Of a DNA stretch of 64,000 bases, positions 42,079 to 56,034 are shown one piece after another. The position numbers were made by a program, and so were the translations under genes. Positions within the stretch are counted from its first letter, which is position 1, and each line of letters starts with the position of its first letter. The notes under the pieces were generated by a model that saw only the letters and a program-made list of their open reading frames with translations, did not search any database and was not told where the DNA came from. The DNA is from Stictocephala bisonia (Eukaryota > Arthropoda > Insecta > Hemiptera > Membracidae), in the NCBI GenBank assembly GCA_035578905.1, contig JAQJVL010000533.1, positions 62,001 through 126,000 of the forward strand, written 5' to 3'.

Positions 42079-43217
42079 TGGGTGGGACAGACAAAAACAG
42101 ACAAAAACTGTTAAATTTACCATAAAATAATGTCAATTCCCAATCTAAAACTTGTCACACATGACTTTTTGGAGGGTAAGAAATAGATGGTGAGAAAGCT
42201 CACAGTCCTACAATTCTTCGTGATTCTTATTTAAGTAAGGGCTGGAAGTGCGTCACGTTCCATAATACGATATGTTATTGGTTATATAATACGACATGTC
42301 ATGACTCCCTTTACCATCTCCGACTAAAAAACTTCCAAGATAAAAAGAAAATAAGACATAAAGTAAAGCATTAGTTTATTAAAAAAATAAGTTATATTTA
42401 TCACATAAAACAGAAGATTTTTAATAATATGAATTTTAAACACCAACTTTTTAGTTCAGTGAGGAAAGGTGTTTATAAATCAATTATCTTTACTTAAAAC
42501 CTAATATTTTACGGCATTCATATTAATTCATGGATAATGTCTATTTGTAATAATATAAAGACTATTTGTTGGAGAAAATGTAATAAAAATTACCTTAGGA
42601 TCTGAAGATGTGAAAATTTCCCAACCTAATATTAGAAGGTTCATAAAAAGGACATTTGTGTGAAAAAAGTGACGAAATAAGTAACAATCCCCAACAAATT
42701 GGGAATGTGCTTATAAACGAGGAAAAATTAAAAATAAATTGGATCCGTATTCCCTAAAACCAGGAAAACAATTACAAATATGAAAAATTTCCCGCAAAAA
42801 TGTTAAATTTGAGGAAAAAGTTACTTAAAATCTCACCTTGGGATGCAAAAGGGAAATAACATAACTATTATTTCTTTTTTCACATCTGGTGAATTGGCGC
42901 CCCAAATTAATATATGTGCTTTACAATACAACTGTTACTTAGTGTATTCAATTTATTAGAAGCACAGATAATGTACAGCATCTACTGTCTAAACTAGTGA
43001 AGTAACAATGAATTAGATACAGTGAAGATCGAGTAACTATAGATGTAAAAGACTATTATATTTTTGAATAAATATATTCAAATCAATAATTTTTATTTGT
43101 CTCTAGGACTTTACAATCATTGACATAATCACGTTGTGGCTTAATTCCAAGTCTACAATTAATTAATGAGGTACAATTACTAATAACAAATGCTCCCGTT
43201 AACGACCATGGTAATGT
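42079..43217. other. Gene-free stretch
   Basis: Nothing recognised. Confidence 0.5.
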
Positions 43218-43268
43218 GATACCAAACGTTTCACCCATGTTGTGATGTGGCATCCTCAGTGGTATACC
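43218..43268 (-). ncRNA. Hammerhead ribozyme motif, minimal stem III
   Basis: On the minus strand: stem I strand ATACCA, then the invariant CTGAGGA (CUGANGA), stem II TGCC/GGGT closing a 12-nt loop, GAAAC, a two-base stem III with G-U-U as the cleavage triplet, and stem I return TGGTAT. All core bases are intact. The type-I form with very short stem III is the one known from Penelope-like elements and retrozymes. No RT sequence is attached here, so it may be a solo terminal repeat. Confidence 0.7.
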
Positions 43269-43771
43269 TCGTTACTGGAAGCCTCGTAATCGTCATACAA
43301 TCGAACACACCTGATGAAAACATGGAATCTTACTGCCATGACACCCTGTATATATACAAACAATATTGAAAACAGTATTATTATCGGCTACAATAAGACG
43401 TGTAGTTTTTTTTAGAAAACTAAACTTAGCCTGAATTAAGGTAAATAAATAATGTAATAATATATTCTTCAAGCATGTATTATTATCTATTGCTAATAAA
43501 ATGTATAGTTAATTGAATAATCCATTGTTAAACATGCAGCATTATCGGAGGAAATTGTGGTAAATTACATTTGCAAAACAATACATTGCGAATGTGGGGC
43601 CATAAATCACTTAAACACATGTGGCTAAATAGCAATGCTTTTACTGCACGATTTATAGATATCATAACTTAGCTTCCTTGTAGTTTATACAATAATTCAG
43701 TTTAACGCCAGATGACGATTCTCACACCAATTCATTATTCACTATTCATCAGTTAGACACAAATCGTAGTG
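43269..43771. other. Gene-free stretch
   Basis: The first ~90 bp may belong to the same retroelement terminal repeat as the hammerhead. Nothing else was recognised. Confidence 0.45.
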
Positions 43772-44178
43772 ATATGGGCGAATATGAGGGGTGAATGACT
43801 GTGATGATTGTAGGTGAAAGAGTGTAGTCATTGTTTCTAAGGTCGAGTGTTCCTTAGAAAGAGACATTTATTAATAGCCCAACATCCAGGACAACTGAGG
43901 GACCTACAGCTTTACGTGGAATCCGAACCACGTAATATTGGTCTGATTTTCAGCTAATGACAATCCTGATACTTAGTTATCTTCCCTACACAACACCCGG
44001 ACATTGACTACCACCCAAAAAGGTCAGTCCAGACTTCTCTAATTGTGTCCACGCTGATAGTAACTATTTAGCGGACGCCGTGTCAGTATATATTTGGAGG
44101 ACCGAGCATAGAACCTAACGTCTACAATCTCCACAAAACTTTGTCCCCAAGTAGCTGGGTTACAACACTACGCCAGCT
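43772..44178 (+). repeat. Dispersed ~0.4 kb repeat, copy B
   Basis: Shares AATAGCCCAACATCCAGGAC, GAATCCGAACCACGTAATAT, GCGGACGCCGTGTC and AAGTAGCTGGGTTACAACAC with the other copies. Confidence 0.85.
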
Positions 44179-47100
44179 ATACAGCTCAGCTATGCTTCAC
44201 TTATACGACTTTACCTAAATTTAAATTAGGTTTTATATATAAAATATAATTCCTCACGTACAAAATCATGGTAAAATTGAGTGTGTCAAACAGTGAAGTA
44301 GTGCAGGTTAATTTGACATTTAAGTCTTATTTTGATAGCCACTAAATGAAATAAATACTCAATAATTCAAAAACATAAACAAATGTGAAAACCAATGACA
44401 CTAAATCATCCAATGATTATAATATGTATAATGATAAAATTGGATTGATAAGATAAAATCATTGAAATTCCCTAATAAAATATGGATTTGTAGTTAAAGA
44501 AAATTGCCAATACAAATGTACTATTTAAAATGAATAATTTTGAATATAAAAGTAGTATTAATAACGTGATTATTCATTTTAAGATATTAAAATAAATTTA
44601 AAGTAAACAGTTTTAACTATGATGCCAGAAATCTGTTGTAATAATAATGTTTATTTTTCTCAAACAACGTACATAATTTACATAGCAAAACATAACTATA
44701 CTACAAACATATCCATTACAGACATAGACATAGACAATATAGGAAATAAAATACATAACAACAAAAACAAAATAAGAACAATAAGTCTAATATAAATGTC
44801 TAGTCCGACCTTAATATTATAAAGAATGAGATAAGGATGAGACCAGAGAAAAACAAAGAAGTAAACCTGCAATGTAAAACCTGTGTGAATGAGCATTTAG
44901 AAATGTTATTCAATTTAATAATAATGTATACTAATTAGTGAGACATAGGCCTACATTCATTATTTAAATAAATTATTTTTATGTGAAGTTGCTTCCAAAC
45001 CAATTTTAAGTATGTTTATTTTGCGTAAATACATAAAATAAAGAATACTAAATAATAATACACTATTTTGTCAACACTTTAATTATCCAAAAGTAAGCTA
45101 CATTTTCTACCCAACGAGTGGAATGAGCTTGTAATTGTTTCCGATTGATGTTTATTCCTAAATTAATAGTCTTTCACTGATTTCCTTGTATAGAGTAAAT
45201 GTCTACCTTTATTTATAAATAAACTTGTACATTAAATGTACAATACACATTAACCATGCATCTTAATTCACTTACAAACTATATAAACGGGAATGTCGTT
45301 ATACTTTAGAAAAAGACCTGAAGCAAAAAACAATTTCAAAACGAAACTTTGTTAATAAAACCCAAATAATGATCAAAATAAAACCTTATTCTTCATTTTT
45401 AACACAGGTGACAAAACAATTCATTTAATTTTTTATTCATATTTAACACTTTACATTATAACAGTCCTACTAGATTAGTTTGAGAGATCGCACATTGGCT
45501 CAGCCTAAATAGTGTTTGTAAACTAATTCCAACTAGTTAATTAATTTTAGTTGAGATCCAGTTTGTAATAACCTAGTATAGTATGTATTATTATACCTTC
45601 CAATGTACTGTTGTTGCTGTTCTTTTGTTTTATGTATATTTTCGAATGTATTAATTCTTATATATTGAAAGTATTCAGTAAAAATAAAATCACAAACAAG
45701 AGTTAGAAATAAACAAAACATTTATAGCCTCTGTAATAGGACACAAGTATAACTTTTCATAATTGAGTGTTTCCAGCAATAAATACATTTTCATGTACTT
45801 AAATGAACAATGTCTGAATCAAAGAAAATATGGTTTAGTTGAAAAAAAAGAAAAATGGAATAGTAATACTGTAAGACAAGTTACGAGAAAAAAACTAAAA
45901 AGATTCTCAAGCAAGAAAATTTCACAGCTAAGGCATTTTGTGAGAGAAAAGGGACCCGTAGGTGTACAGAAAAAAATTTAAATTTAAATCTCAAGTTTTT
46001 TGTACTTTTTTCAGAGGTTTTCCTATATCAACATAAGTTATCAGGATACTATCTGAAAATAAATCTACACTCACAAAGACCCTAAATTCATAAAATCAAA
46101 AGTTAAAACACAAAAGCAATCGAAACACATAGAGTTACCTTTTTTTAACACAGAAGAACAACACTAACAATTATTTGATAGGTCTAGCGTTGTACAATAT
46201 TAATGAATCAAGGTAAAAATTAAATTCATTACATGAAAATTCTTTGATTAAGGTGCAAAATGCATAACAATTTAAAAGAAACATTTTACAAAACTTATTC
46301 TTAAGAAGAAAAAATTAACTATTTTCATAGTACTTTTTTAGGAAGGTCATGTGTCTGCCTCAGAGGTTAGCTTAAAAAGGCTGACAAAATAAACTACATC
46401 TACGGGTCAGTTCGATGTGAAAAACACATTAAATTTACAACTATAATCAATATCATTGCAATATACATTTTTGGAAAAATAAAAGAACACAAGGCACAAC
46501 AAATTTGACAGAAAACTTACATAAACTTCAGACAGCCATAAATGAAGCAAACTAAATCTGAATCAATGGTAGCAAGCTGAAGCGAAAAACGTAGCTTGCG
46601 GTAACCGATAAAATAGCTGGCTAAGCCAAACCAACGATTAACACAAAAACAGACACATTGAGACGTGACAAAACTAAAATCCACTTTATTATTGAATAAG
46701 AGGGAAATAGCAAGAGACGAACATCCGTAATGTGCCACTATACTCAAAATAAAAATTTACTAGATCATTTTTAAAATTCTGAACTGAAGTACTAAAAAAT
46801 TGTTCTTAAATACTTGGACCAAATCAACCCCTTTGATTAAGGATCTTGCGGTTGATGTGTGACATATTGTATCATGAAATATAAACCTATTAGATCAAAA
46901 TAATCTTTCTGTACGATGTATCATTAGTTTCCTATCATTATTCAACATTATTTGTAATAAATACTCCATTAAGAAGAAAGATAAACCACCTGCACAAGTA
47001 TAGACACAGAATATGTACACCCAAATTGTAAGCAATGTTAAGTAAACTTAGGGAGAAGGTTTCATTAGGATCCCCGAGAAAAACCAGTAATTAATGACGC

Positions 47101-47309
47101 ATTTATTAAAGCATCTAGCCATAGTTAGTCTTAATATTGTACAACAGATGGACGTCATAAACTGATTGGACAACTGACAAAAAGGATGAGAGGAAGAACA
47201 TCTACTATCTGGAAACATTTATTTTGAGTAATTTGTATCTTATAAATCCTTGGAACGTGTTAAATATTGCCGTGGTATACGTACACCTGATCACCACAGA
47301 TCGTGTATG
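44179..47309. other. Gene-free AT-rich stretch
   Basis: No gene was recognised in about 3 kb. The short Lys-rich open frame at 45763-45981 and the opposite-strand one at 46517-46747 lack motifs or support. Confidence 0.5.
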
Positions 47310-47405
47310 GGTGGGCATGTGGCCCACCATAACAGGGGGGGGGTCGTTATGACCGAAAACGCACCATGGATATGACACACCCATCCACCCTTACACGCAC
47401 GATAC
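47310..47405. repeat. Worn CCCAYCCA-type repeat patch
   Basis: GTGTATGGGTGGGCATGTGG on one side and ACACCCATCCACCCTTACAC on the other form an imperfect inverted arrangement around a run of eleven G residues (47335-47345). Confidence 0.5.
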
Positions 47406-48839
47406 TAATGACAAAACCACCCACCTAAACTCACTCCTAAACTCTTTATTATCTTTGTTTATTTTAAATATTTATCCTTTAAGATCTTCGTTTACGATAC
47501 TATCTGTATCTTAGGGCCTACTAATAATTGTAACATATATTTTACAATAGTATATCAATTAAAAACAAACCTCTAGCTATTCGAACACACAGGATAGTTT
47601 AAAGTGGGCATTTATGTGTTTTTCATTCATTAAAATAATATTAAAAATGTATATTTCGTAATATTTAAAATTTATCTGGTTAGGATCCATTAAACGATTT
47701 TTACAAATATGATTTGTTATAGGCTTTATAAAATAAATACTACTCAATTTTAAACTACTAAAAAACAAACATATGTTTCTCACAATTTAGATAAAATAAT
47801 ATAAGGACTAGAGAGCATATGTGGTCTTATGACATCAATGGTATGGTATGGCGTCAGTTTTTTAGCTGAGAACCCATAACAAATTCAAAAGGGGTGATTT
47901 AAGTTTTCTTATACGATATGGTTCAATATTTGGCTGAAACTTAAACAGTTCAAGTTGGCTTTCAACATTACTGAACTAAAATGATTACAAAAAGTTGGAC
48001 TGAACAATAAAACAAGTGGTTTTATAAACAGTAATTTTGTAATGCACCTTATACTAAACCTCAGTATCTTTTTCTCGTGACAGCAGATAAACAGTTTTCA
48101 ATAGATGCTTTTAAATTTATACTAACGGTGATTTATTACCATCCACGTAATAAGTCGCTGCTTCAGTCGTATTTTTATAATGCCTCCATAGAATGTATCA
48201 ATCCAAAAATGTTATATCGATAAATATTTTACATTAAAAATATGATTACACTATTTAACATTTTATTTAAAAATAAAGTTATTCATAGAATGAACGTTTA
48301 TAGAATTAAATAAAGTGTTAAACATAAAGTAACGAGTTAGGATTGCTTTTCTATACTAATAATATAACAAGCGATGCTTCCATCCTAAAAGTTTCAGCTC
48401 TATAAATTAAAACTTTGTACTTACAAACATTTTAGCTTGTCAATCGCCACTAATTACGTTTTACAGTCCACTATCACGCTGAAAGTTTATGGTATCTCAA
48501 AACGTGGTAATGTGTTGTGAAATTTCTCATATTAGCATTTGTAACTATAAAACTAATAATACGCAAATAAGCTTAACTTTACAAGTTACTTTTCAAAGTC
48601 ATAAAGACGCGTTCTGTTTCATATTTCATTTTAGAACAGATGTGAAAAGAAGTACAGAAAGGGACTCTAATTATATTACATGTAATTTTACAATTAATCA
48701 TAAGTTTATATTTGATTATAATAAAATATATCTACGATGACTGAGTTTAATGGTGATGGAGGGAGGGCTGGGGGTGGTAGATGACATGAGACAAACAGTC
48801 CTGCCAATATTGTTACCAAGGGTAAGTTACAGGACTTGT
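47406..48839. other. Gene-free stretch
   Basis: Nothing recognised. Confidence 0.5.
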
Positions 48840-50150
48840 TGGCAACGGTCCATATGTTCCTTTACTCATGACAATATTAAACTGTTCAGCAACGTTCTTC
48901 AAAGAGAGACTTGGGAGGGTGTGTATAGTCTCAACTTTATCGATGACAAATTTGAAATATTTATTTCTACTTTGGCTTATTACTTTGGTCAAATTTTTCC
49001 AGAAAAAAAGACTAAAAGTAAAAGCAAAAAGACATCTGAAAAGGTGGTATTAAATTCGGATTTTTTGGTATGCGTGAGAGAGGGATCTTCATGTATCAGT
49101 TAACAAAACATCTTCATTCAACTAACCCCCTAAAGAAAAAAGTTACTTGGCACTGAAAAACAAATTTAGAACAGAAATATATTCTTTTAAAGCTTCTCTA
49201 ATGCTTAAAACTATTGAGAACAGTCGTAACGTTCAGAAAGCTGTATGGAATGTTGTGAACGAGAATTGGCCTAGTAAGTCTACTAAACCGTTTAGTAGGA
49301 TTCTTATTGAAAATGAGAAGAATGAAGTTCTCGAAGATCCACAAAAAGTTGCCAATTTCTTTAACACCTTTTTTACAGACGTAAGGTCACGCCTACAGAA
49401 TGGCCAACCTCCCCTGATTGCTTGTCTGCCTCGTTGAAACAAATACCATCAACTTTTGCTCTGTTCCGCACTGACGAACGAGAGGTAATGTCCGTAATAA
49501 CATCACTAAAAACCAGCAACTCATCAAGCAAAGGCCAAATGTCATCTAAATTACTCAAATCTTGTTCTGTTTCTCTCATACCACCACTTACTCATCTTTT
49601 TAATGAATCATTCGAATCTGGTAAATTCCCTTCATTCTTAAAATTGGGCATGGTTAAACCTATACCAAATATCAAAAGTTCTAAAAAACCAGATGATTTT
49701 AAGCCTATCACTATTTTATCAACCTACTCAAAAGTTTTTGAAAAAATTTTTCTAAACCGATTATCACATTTCCTGTATTTCAAACAGTAATATTTCTTCT
49801 AAACAATACGAATTCCAAAGAAATATGTCCACTCTCAATGCAATGTTTGACTTAATAAGATATGTCTATACCTCCCTGGATAACCATCTCCATACTGTGG
49901 GTATATATCTCGACTTAAGAAAGGCCAACAGGATTAAAAGGAAATTTACCCAAATAAAAAATAATCTCAAGGCACTTCTTATTGAAAAAGAATACTACAG
50001 TCTAGTGAAATATTTTAATGACAATATGTAGTTTGGTAACCAATTGTTTTCAATTATTAAATGTATTCATAAGCTCATTTATTTCAATTTAATGTATTGA
50101 CGTTTGTTATGCAATTATATTGTCAACAACAATAAAGATCTTTGATTTGA
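48840..50150 (+). pseudogene. Non-LTR retrotransposon relic (Jockey/CR1-like RT)
   Basis: Fragments in several frames follow the order of a non-LTR ORF2. The endonuclease-RT linker is WEGVYSLNFIDDKFE, then FPEKKTKSKSKK. NVQKAVWNVVNENW and EDPQKVANFFNTFF (49147-49437) come next. The RT start is at 49422-49790, with LGMVKPIPNIKSSKKPDDFK and ITILSTYSKVFEKIFLNRLS. QYEFQRNMSTLNA and VGIYLDLRKAN follow. The catalytic RT domain is then deleted and the sequence jumps to a short 3' end with AATAAA-like signals. Clearly inactive. Confidence 0.85.
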
Positions 50151-50698
50151 TTTAGGAGTGATCATGAAAATTATTTTTGATAACATAACTTCTTTTCAGC
50201 AACAATCTAACTCAAAATGGTTTAAAATTTATTTATAAAAATCATCATTAGAGTAAAACAATCTATTCTGATACGTTGGTTGTATTTGAGCTAAGAATCT
50301 GGAAATAATTATTGTTCTTAAATATTTAGATCTCAAAAATACGATTATACAACAATAAAAACTAACACATATTGGACTGCCATTTCGTATTCAGTGAAAT
50401 TATTTTAAAATTATATTTACAGACGGCAGCTAAACGAAGAAAACATACTAACTTACATTAACAAAAACAATATCTTAATTTGTAGGAATAAAACTGAAAC
50501 TCTAGTTTTAAGTTGAAATTGTATCGTTTTGAAATATTTTAATCTGAATAATACAATTATACAACGATTAAAATTATTATTTAATTCAAATATTTTATAT
50601 TAAGGAAAATTCTTTTAACATTTTTAAGGCGACAGTTATACAAAGAATATAGATTACCTTACATTAACAAAAACAATATCTTTGATTATTAATTATTA
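50151..50698. other. Gene-free stretch
   Basis: Nothing recognised. Confidence 0.5.
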
Positions 50699-51086
50699 AG
50701 ACGCCCATCGTCAAGATACGGGTACACATGAGGGGCGAATGAATGTGATGAGTTTAGATGAACGAGTGTAGTCATTGTTACTAACTAAGGTCAACTGTTC
50801 CTTAAAAATAGCTATTTATTAATAGCCCAATAGCCAGGGCAATTAAGAGACCCAAAGCCAACTGACAAGCTTGACACTCAGTTCTCTTCCCTACACAACA
50901 TCTGAACCATCTCTACCATCCAACATGGACACACAAAACTTCTCTAGTAAAATAGTGTCTACGTCGATGGCAAACCAATGAGCGGACGCCGTGTGGGTAG
51001 GGGACCGAGCGTGGAACTTGTCGCCATAATCTCATCAACACTTTGTCCCCAAGTAACTGGATTACAGCACTCCGCCACCAGTGCCG
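50699..51086 (+). repeat. Dispersed ~0.4 kb repeat, copy C
   Basis: Shares ACACATGAGGGGCGAATGAA, AATAGCCCAATAGCCAGGGC and AGCGGACGCCGTGTGGGTAG with the other copies. Confidence 0.85.
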
Positions 51087-51640
51087 GATAGTGGCAGTAA
51101 ATTGAAACATTTGTTGTAAACTTAAAGCGTAACAAACTCAATATTTTTGTTCTTACTACATGCAATTTATTTGACTAAGACGTAATGAAGATGTGCTGCA
51201 AACGAATTCCGACAGATGTACAAATGTTCGAGGGTTTAGCTCCAAGTGTCCGTTGTTTAAACTTGAACTTAAATAATAATCAGGTACAACAGACTACTTT
51301 CGATAAAGAAGTTTGTAGTTTTGTGTCCCAGTCACTTTCAAAGTACAAACATTTCTCAACTGTCGTTGAGGAGCAGGTGCAGGGAGTTTCAAGAGTTTAT
51401 ATTTTGTGTACTTGCTTGAATCTTCATTCAGATATACGTTAATTAGTACATTAGGGTAATATTTTTTGTTCTTTACTGTTTGCATGAATTTTTGTTTATT
51501 ACGTTATAAACACTGTAAACCTTTGACGTTTACTTAACTGTTACACGTTTGCATAAGATTCCCTCATAAGTATTAATAATAATAATAATAAATTAAAAAT
51601 AAATATTATCAGGAAAAATGAGACAGTGGTTAGATTACAA
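51087..51640. other. Gene-free stretch
   Basis: An 85-codon open frame at 51185-51442 has no recognisable features and is not called. Confidence 0.45.
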
Positions 51641-52393
51641 TAGGAAATGTGGTACAGGAAATGTCGTTGGTAAAATTTGAGTAGGGCATCCGGCGAGTGT
51701 TAACTCAGAAAGCAAGAGATCGGATGTCAAGGAAGCAGGGTCAACACTGTACACAGGATGACCAGAATAGTAAAATTTGAGACTCACCAAAATTAGGCCG
51801 ATGAATGCTGAGGCGACGGAGATTCAGCAGAAGTTCCGATGTTCCACCCACTACGAAAACGGGGCCTATAGGGTGATCCGTAATAGGACCACGGATAATG
51901 ATTGGTTCTTCCGAAATTGTAGGCATGTCCAGTAAGTGGCAGGGGGAATGAGATACTAGGGAAAGAGTTGGAAAAGAAAGGGAGTCTAAGGAGAGTTCGG
52001 CAAGAGAGAGGACTTCGGGAAAGAGACCAATAGGGAGGACCAGCACCTGGTGGTCCAACTACCTAGACTTCGTCAACCCGTCCTGCAGAGCAAACACGGG
52101 ACGAGCTAGAAGGAGGACTTGGAGCTACGGTCCAACCCCTGGCGATATCAACCCCCCGAGGACTTCACGAGCGGCCAACCCGAACCTGAGGGACGACCGG
52201 ATTTGCAGCCTATCGTGAGGACCAGAGAAACCACCTCAAGGGATTGCAAGCGATTCCACTCACCCCCAAGGGACTACAAGCAACTCCAGACCTAACCAGC
52301 CCACCTGACCCTGAGGGACAAGAGGACGCCGAACCCACTACGGCCCGTGGACACCCCCTACCTGCAGAAGACAACCCCTACCTACCAGGGGTA
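51641..52393. other. GC-rich segment, possible LTR-element interior
   Basis: GC is far above the surroundings, with purine-rich and Pro-codon-rich stretches (CACCTGACCCTGAGGGACAA). No frame is open throughout. It ends in ACCAGGGGTA directly before a TGTTAATATT sequence, which could be the interior end of an LTR element followed by its 3' LTR. Confidence 0.4.
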
Positions 52394-53354
52394 TGTTAAT
52401 ATTTGTTTAACACCTCCAATGTTTAAGGGGAGCAAAATTTAAGTTGTAGGGGAAAAGAAATTTGCAAGGTTCAATTACGTTTACCTACACCAAAGCGTAA
52501 GCTGACAGGCAGTAAAGTAATCAGATGAGACGGTCATAATAATCGTAATTTAATGATAAAATAGAATTAACTGTTTGAAGGAATGTAGTCTGGATTGTTA
52601 ATTTAAATTGTAAATATATAAATACGTAAGTCCATGTAATGGATCATTGTCCGTAATAGTGGTTGGTTTAAGTGGATAAAGATATATCTAGTAAATGTAT
52701 AAATATAACGTTGAATATATAAACCATAAATATTGGATAATCCTTGGTAAGTATAAAGGATAGCTACTAGGGCCATTTGAATATTTAGCTTATCGCTTGA
52801 AAATATTTGTACAATAATATAATTAAGATTGTACGTAAATTTATTAGGTTGTCATAGTTAGTAAGGGTGATATATTAGTGTTTGATTGTTAATTTTGATG
52901 GGAAATAGTTGATTAATTATTCTTGAGTATAGCTTGTTGGTGTATATATAATTTCACTTGTTAGTGTAGACGGCTTGCACATATAAACTTATTTAGCTGA
53001 TTCTTAATGTGACGTTATATAATAATTTAGAGGATTGTGATTTAATAGTATAGGAGTTGGCTGTCGCTTGTTGTAAATAATATTCTTGAAAGTATTGATT
53101 CCACGGGCTGTATATTGAAGGCCAATGTTAATAGTAAATTGACTGAAGGTTGATAGACATATGATTATAATTCTATAATTTGTATTGTCTAGTATTGAAT
53201 GAGAAGGGTATATTGAAGGAGGTGTATAGTTGTAAAATAGGATAAGATAATTGTAATATTTTGGAAGGGATTGTAACGATGATCTGCTGTAATAATAAAT
53301 TTGTGTCGTACTTTCATCAGTGTCAATAGTTATTCCAGGTCCTGGTTTCCTACA
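52394..53354 (+). mobile_element. Possible LTR (TG...CA), about 960 bp
   Basis: The segment begins TGTTAATATTTGTTTAACAC after a purine-rich GGGG tract and ends GGTTTCCTACA. Near its end it has AATAAATTTGTGTCGTACTT, a typical poly(A) region of insect LTR elements. No second LTR copy is in the window, so the ends are unproven. Confidence 0.35.
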
Positions 53355-53696
53355 CTAGCTAAGCGAGTCATTAGGTTCAAATTATTTCTCATTACTTATA
53401 TAATAATTACTTATATAATAGTCAGTTGTGATTAACATATTAAACATTTTTAAGTTCAGAGGAAGTAAGAGTTTACACGGTGGAGAAAGGTTTTACAACA
53501 CCTACTCCATTGCGTGTAGATTATCTTCAACTGTGGATATCCAAAATATAAATAATATATCTTATAACATATAATATTTACACATCTCCAGCGTGGATAA
53601 AACAGTTTAATTAACGAAAAACAAAACAAATCTTGAACACGTATATGATAAAATGTTACTTTGAATAAGTTAGTCAACCAGTCTGTTACAATGTTG
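53355..53696. other. Gene-free stretch
   Basis: Nothing recognised. Confidence 0.5.
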
Positions 53697-54129
53697 GCAC
53701 TAGTGGCGCAGTGCTGTATTCCAGTTACTTGGGGACAAAGTGTTTGGGAGATTGTAGGCGATAGGTTCCATGCTCGGTCCTCATAATACCAAAATGGCGT
53801 TCGGTCATTGTTTGCCACTGACGTGGACACTACTATAGAATTCTGGGGTGTCCATGTTGGATGGTAGACAAGGTTAAGATGTTTTGTAGCGAAGAGAACT
53901 GAGTGGCAGACTTGTTAGTTAGCTGAAAATCAGACCAACACTACGTGGTTCGGATTCCACGTAAAGCTGTAGGTCCCATAGTTTCCCTGGATATTGGGCT
54001 ATTACTAAATAGTCCTTTCTGAGCTAAGTCGAACTCAGATAGTAACAATGACTACACTATCTCGTTCATCTACACTCATCACTCTCATTCAACCCTCATA
54101 TTCGCCCACATCTTTACTATCGGCGTCTT
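53697..54129 (-). repeat. Dispersed ~0.4 kb repeat, copy D (inverted)
   Basis: Reads in the opposite direction to copies A-C. It begins AGTGGCGCAGTGCTGTATTC and contains GTGGTTCGGATTCCACGT and the GGGCTATTACTAAATAGTCC block. It is the longest copy, with the clearest A-box-like start. Confidence 0.85.
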
Positions 54130-54659
54130 AGAAATGAATAAGAACAATAATTGCTATTTTTCTCGATACCTTAACAGTTCTGTAAATAGATAAGTCTATT
54201 TCAAGATGTTTAAGACTGCTGCCATTTATTGATGTTAGAAACCTTCAATAAAATGTAATAATATGAATATATTAGTATATTTTTTCGAATATGAAAGCAA
54301 TACGTTTATTGTTGTTTATATACGTTAACATATTTTTATATGTTTTAAAAAGTTAAAAAAAACATTACTTTAAAATTTGAAGTGCATAAATTACTTTTAA
54401 TTTGTCAGTTAAGTGGGTGAAGCACTAATTTCTCATTTATTGTTTTAATCATCTTTAACATTGATTTTACTGTTTCCTGACAGGTTTAGATGAAGTGTTT
54501 TTTCGTGTTCCTTTGTCTTTCACCACCGAAATGTGACAGTATTGTTTTGCATTTAATTACATCTATCAATTGGAATCTACTTCACGCTCTCTTTCTTCTT
54601 CCCTCCATCATTATTTCAACAAATGCCTTTAATAAACACTCTTTTCTCATTGAATGATC
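54130..54659. other. Gene-free stretch
   Basis: Nothing recognised. Confidence 0.5.
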
Positions 54660-55290
54660 AAGCCAATTTAATTTTCTCCTCCATATATCTGTAGGTGTTT
54701 GCCACTTTCTTTTTCTCCTCCATACATCTGTAGGTGTTTGCCACTTTCTTTTCCTCCTCCGTATATCTTGGTTATTTTCCACATTTATTTTCTCCTCCGT
54801 ATTACTGTCGGTTTTTAGCCACTTTCTTTTTCACCACCGTATATCTGTAGGTATTTGCCACTTTATTTTTTTCATTCATATATCTGTAGGTATTTGCAAC
54901 ATTATTTTTCTCCTCCGTATATATGTAGGTGTTTGTCACTTTCTTTTTCTCCTCCGTATATTTTAGGTATTTGCCACTTTTTCTTTCATCCGTATATATG
55001 TAGGTGTTTGCCACTTTCGTTTTCTCCTTCGTACATCTGTAGGTGTTAGCCACTTTTATTTTCTCCTCCATATTATTATAGGTATTTGTATCTTTTTTTC
55101 TCCTCCGTATATCTTAGTTATTTCCCACTTTTATTTTCTTCTCCGTATTACTGTTGGTATTTGTTACTTTCTTTTTCTTTCCGTATATCTTAGGTATTTG
55201 CCACTTTTATTTTCTCCTCCGTATATCTGTAGGTATTTGTCTCTCTCTTTTTCTTCTCCGTATATGTGTAGGTATTTGACGCATTCTTTT
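54660..55290. repeat. Minisatellite, 39-bp unit, ~15 copies
   Basis: The unit is CCATATATCTGTAGGTGTTT then GCCACTTTCTTTTTCTCCT, with many variants and some shortened units. 39 bp is a multiple of three, which explains the Lys/Thr-rich open stretches on the opposite strand. Confidence 0.9.
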
Positions 55291-56034
55291 CTCTACTAGA
55301 TGTTTGCCTCTCCTTTCATACTTATCTTAACAAAATTGCCATTATTCACCGTATCTCAGCATCTTACACCCTCCATCCTCCTTCATAGTCACATTTCCTT
55401 AGCCTCTAGTCTTCTTATATCTTATTGTCTATTTTTCTGTACCGTAGAGCAACATTTCAACAAACAATTCGTCACTGAGAAATAAATGTATTTGCTACAT
55501 AGTGTAATTAACATATTACATTACTTATGGTTTGTAGTATTGGTAATATTTATAATATATTAATAATAAGTGATTAGATTGGTACCGACGTATTTTCATC
55601 AATGTCATATTGGACTATGCCTTCCATTTGAAATCGTAGACTTCTAGAAACGAGTGGAAGTATAGAACAAGTTGTGTGAAACTATACATGAAGTACTATT
55701 GAGGTGAAATTTGGTTAATGCTAGATACTAACTATGATAACACAGCAAACAGCACTCCTGTCTTTGTGAATACCAATAGCGACAATGGGAAAAGCCAATT
55801 ATAATGTATAGGCATTTAATGTATTTGTACAATGTAATGTAAGTGAAAATTATCAATTGAACAGTATGGAGTGACATTATAATAATTTTGATGGCATATT
55901 CTTAAAACCATAAACAATATCAAAACTATACATGTCAATAATCGTGGAGAAAAAATATATGTTATGACAGTAATACATATATATTTATATATTGCAGAAA
56001 TTCAAGGGTCAGATGATGTAAGATAAACAAACAT
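55291..56034. other. Gene-free stretch
   Basis: Nothing recognised. Confidence 0.5.

Noticed and set aside
45763..45981. Lys-rich 72-codon frame
   Set aside because: Low complexity in an AT-rich region, with no motif or splice context.
51741..52058. 105-codon minus-strand frame in the GC-rich segment
   Set aside because: No recognisable domain; open frames are expected by chance in GC-rich sequence, and the segment may belong to an LTR element.
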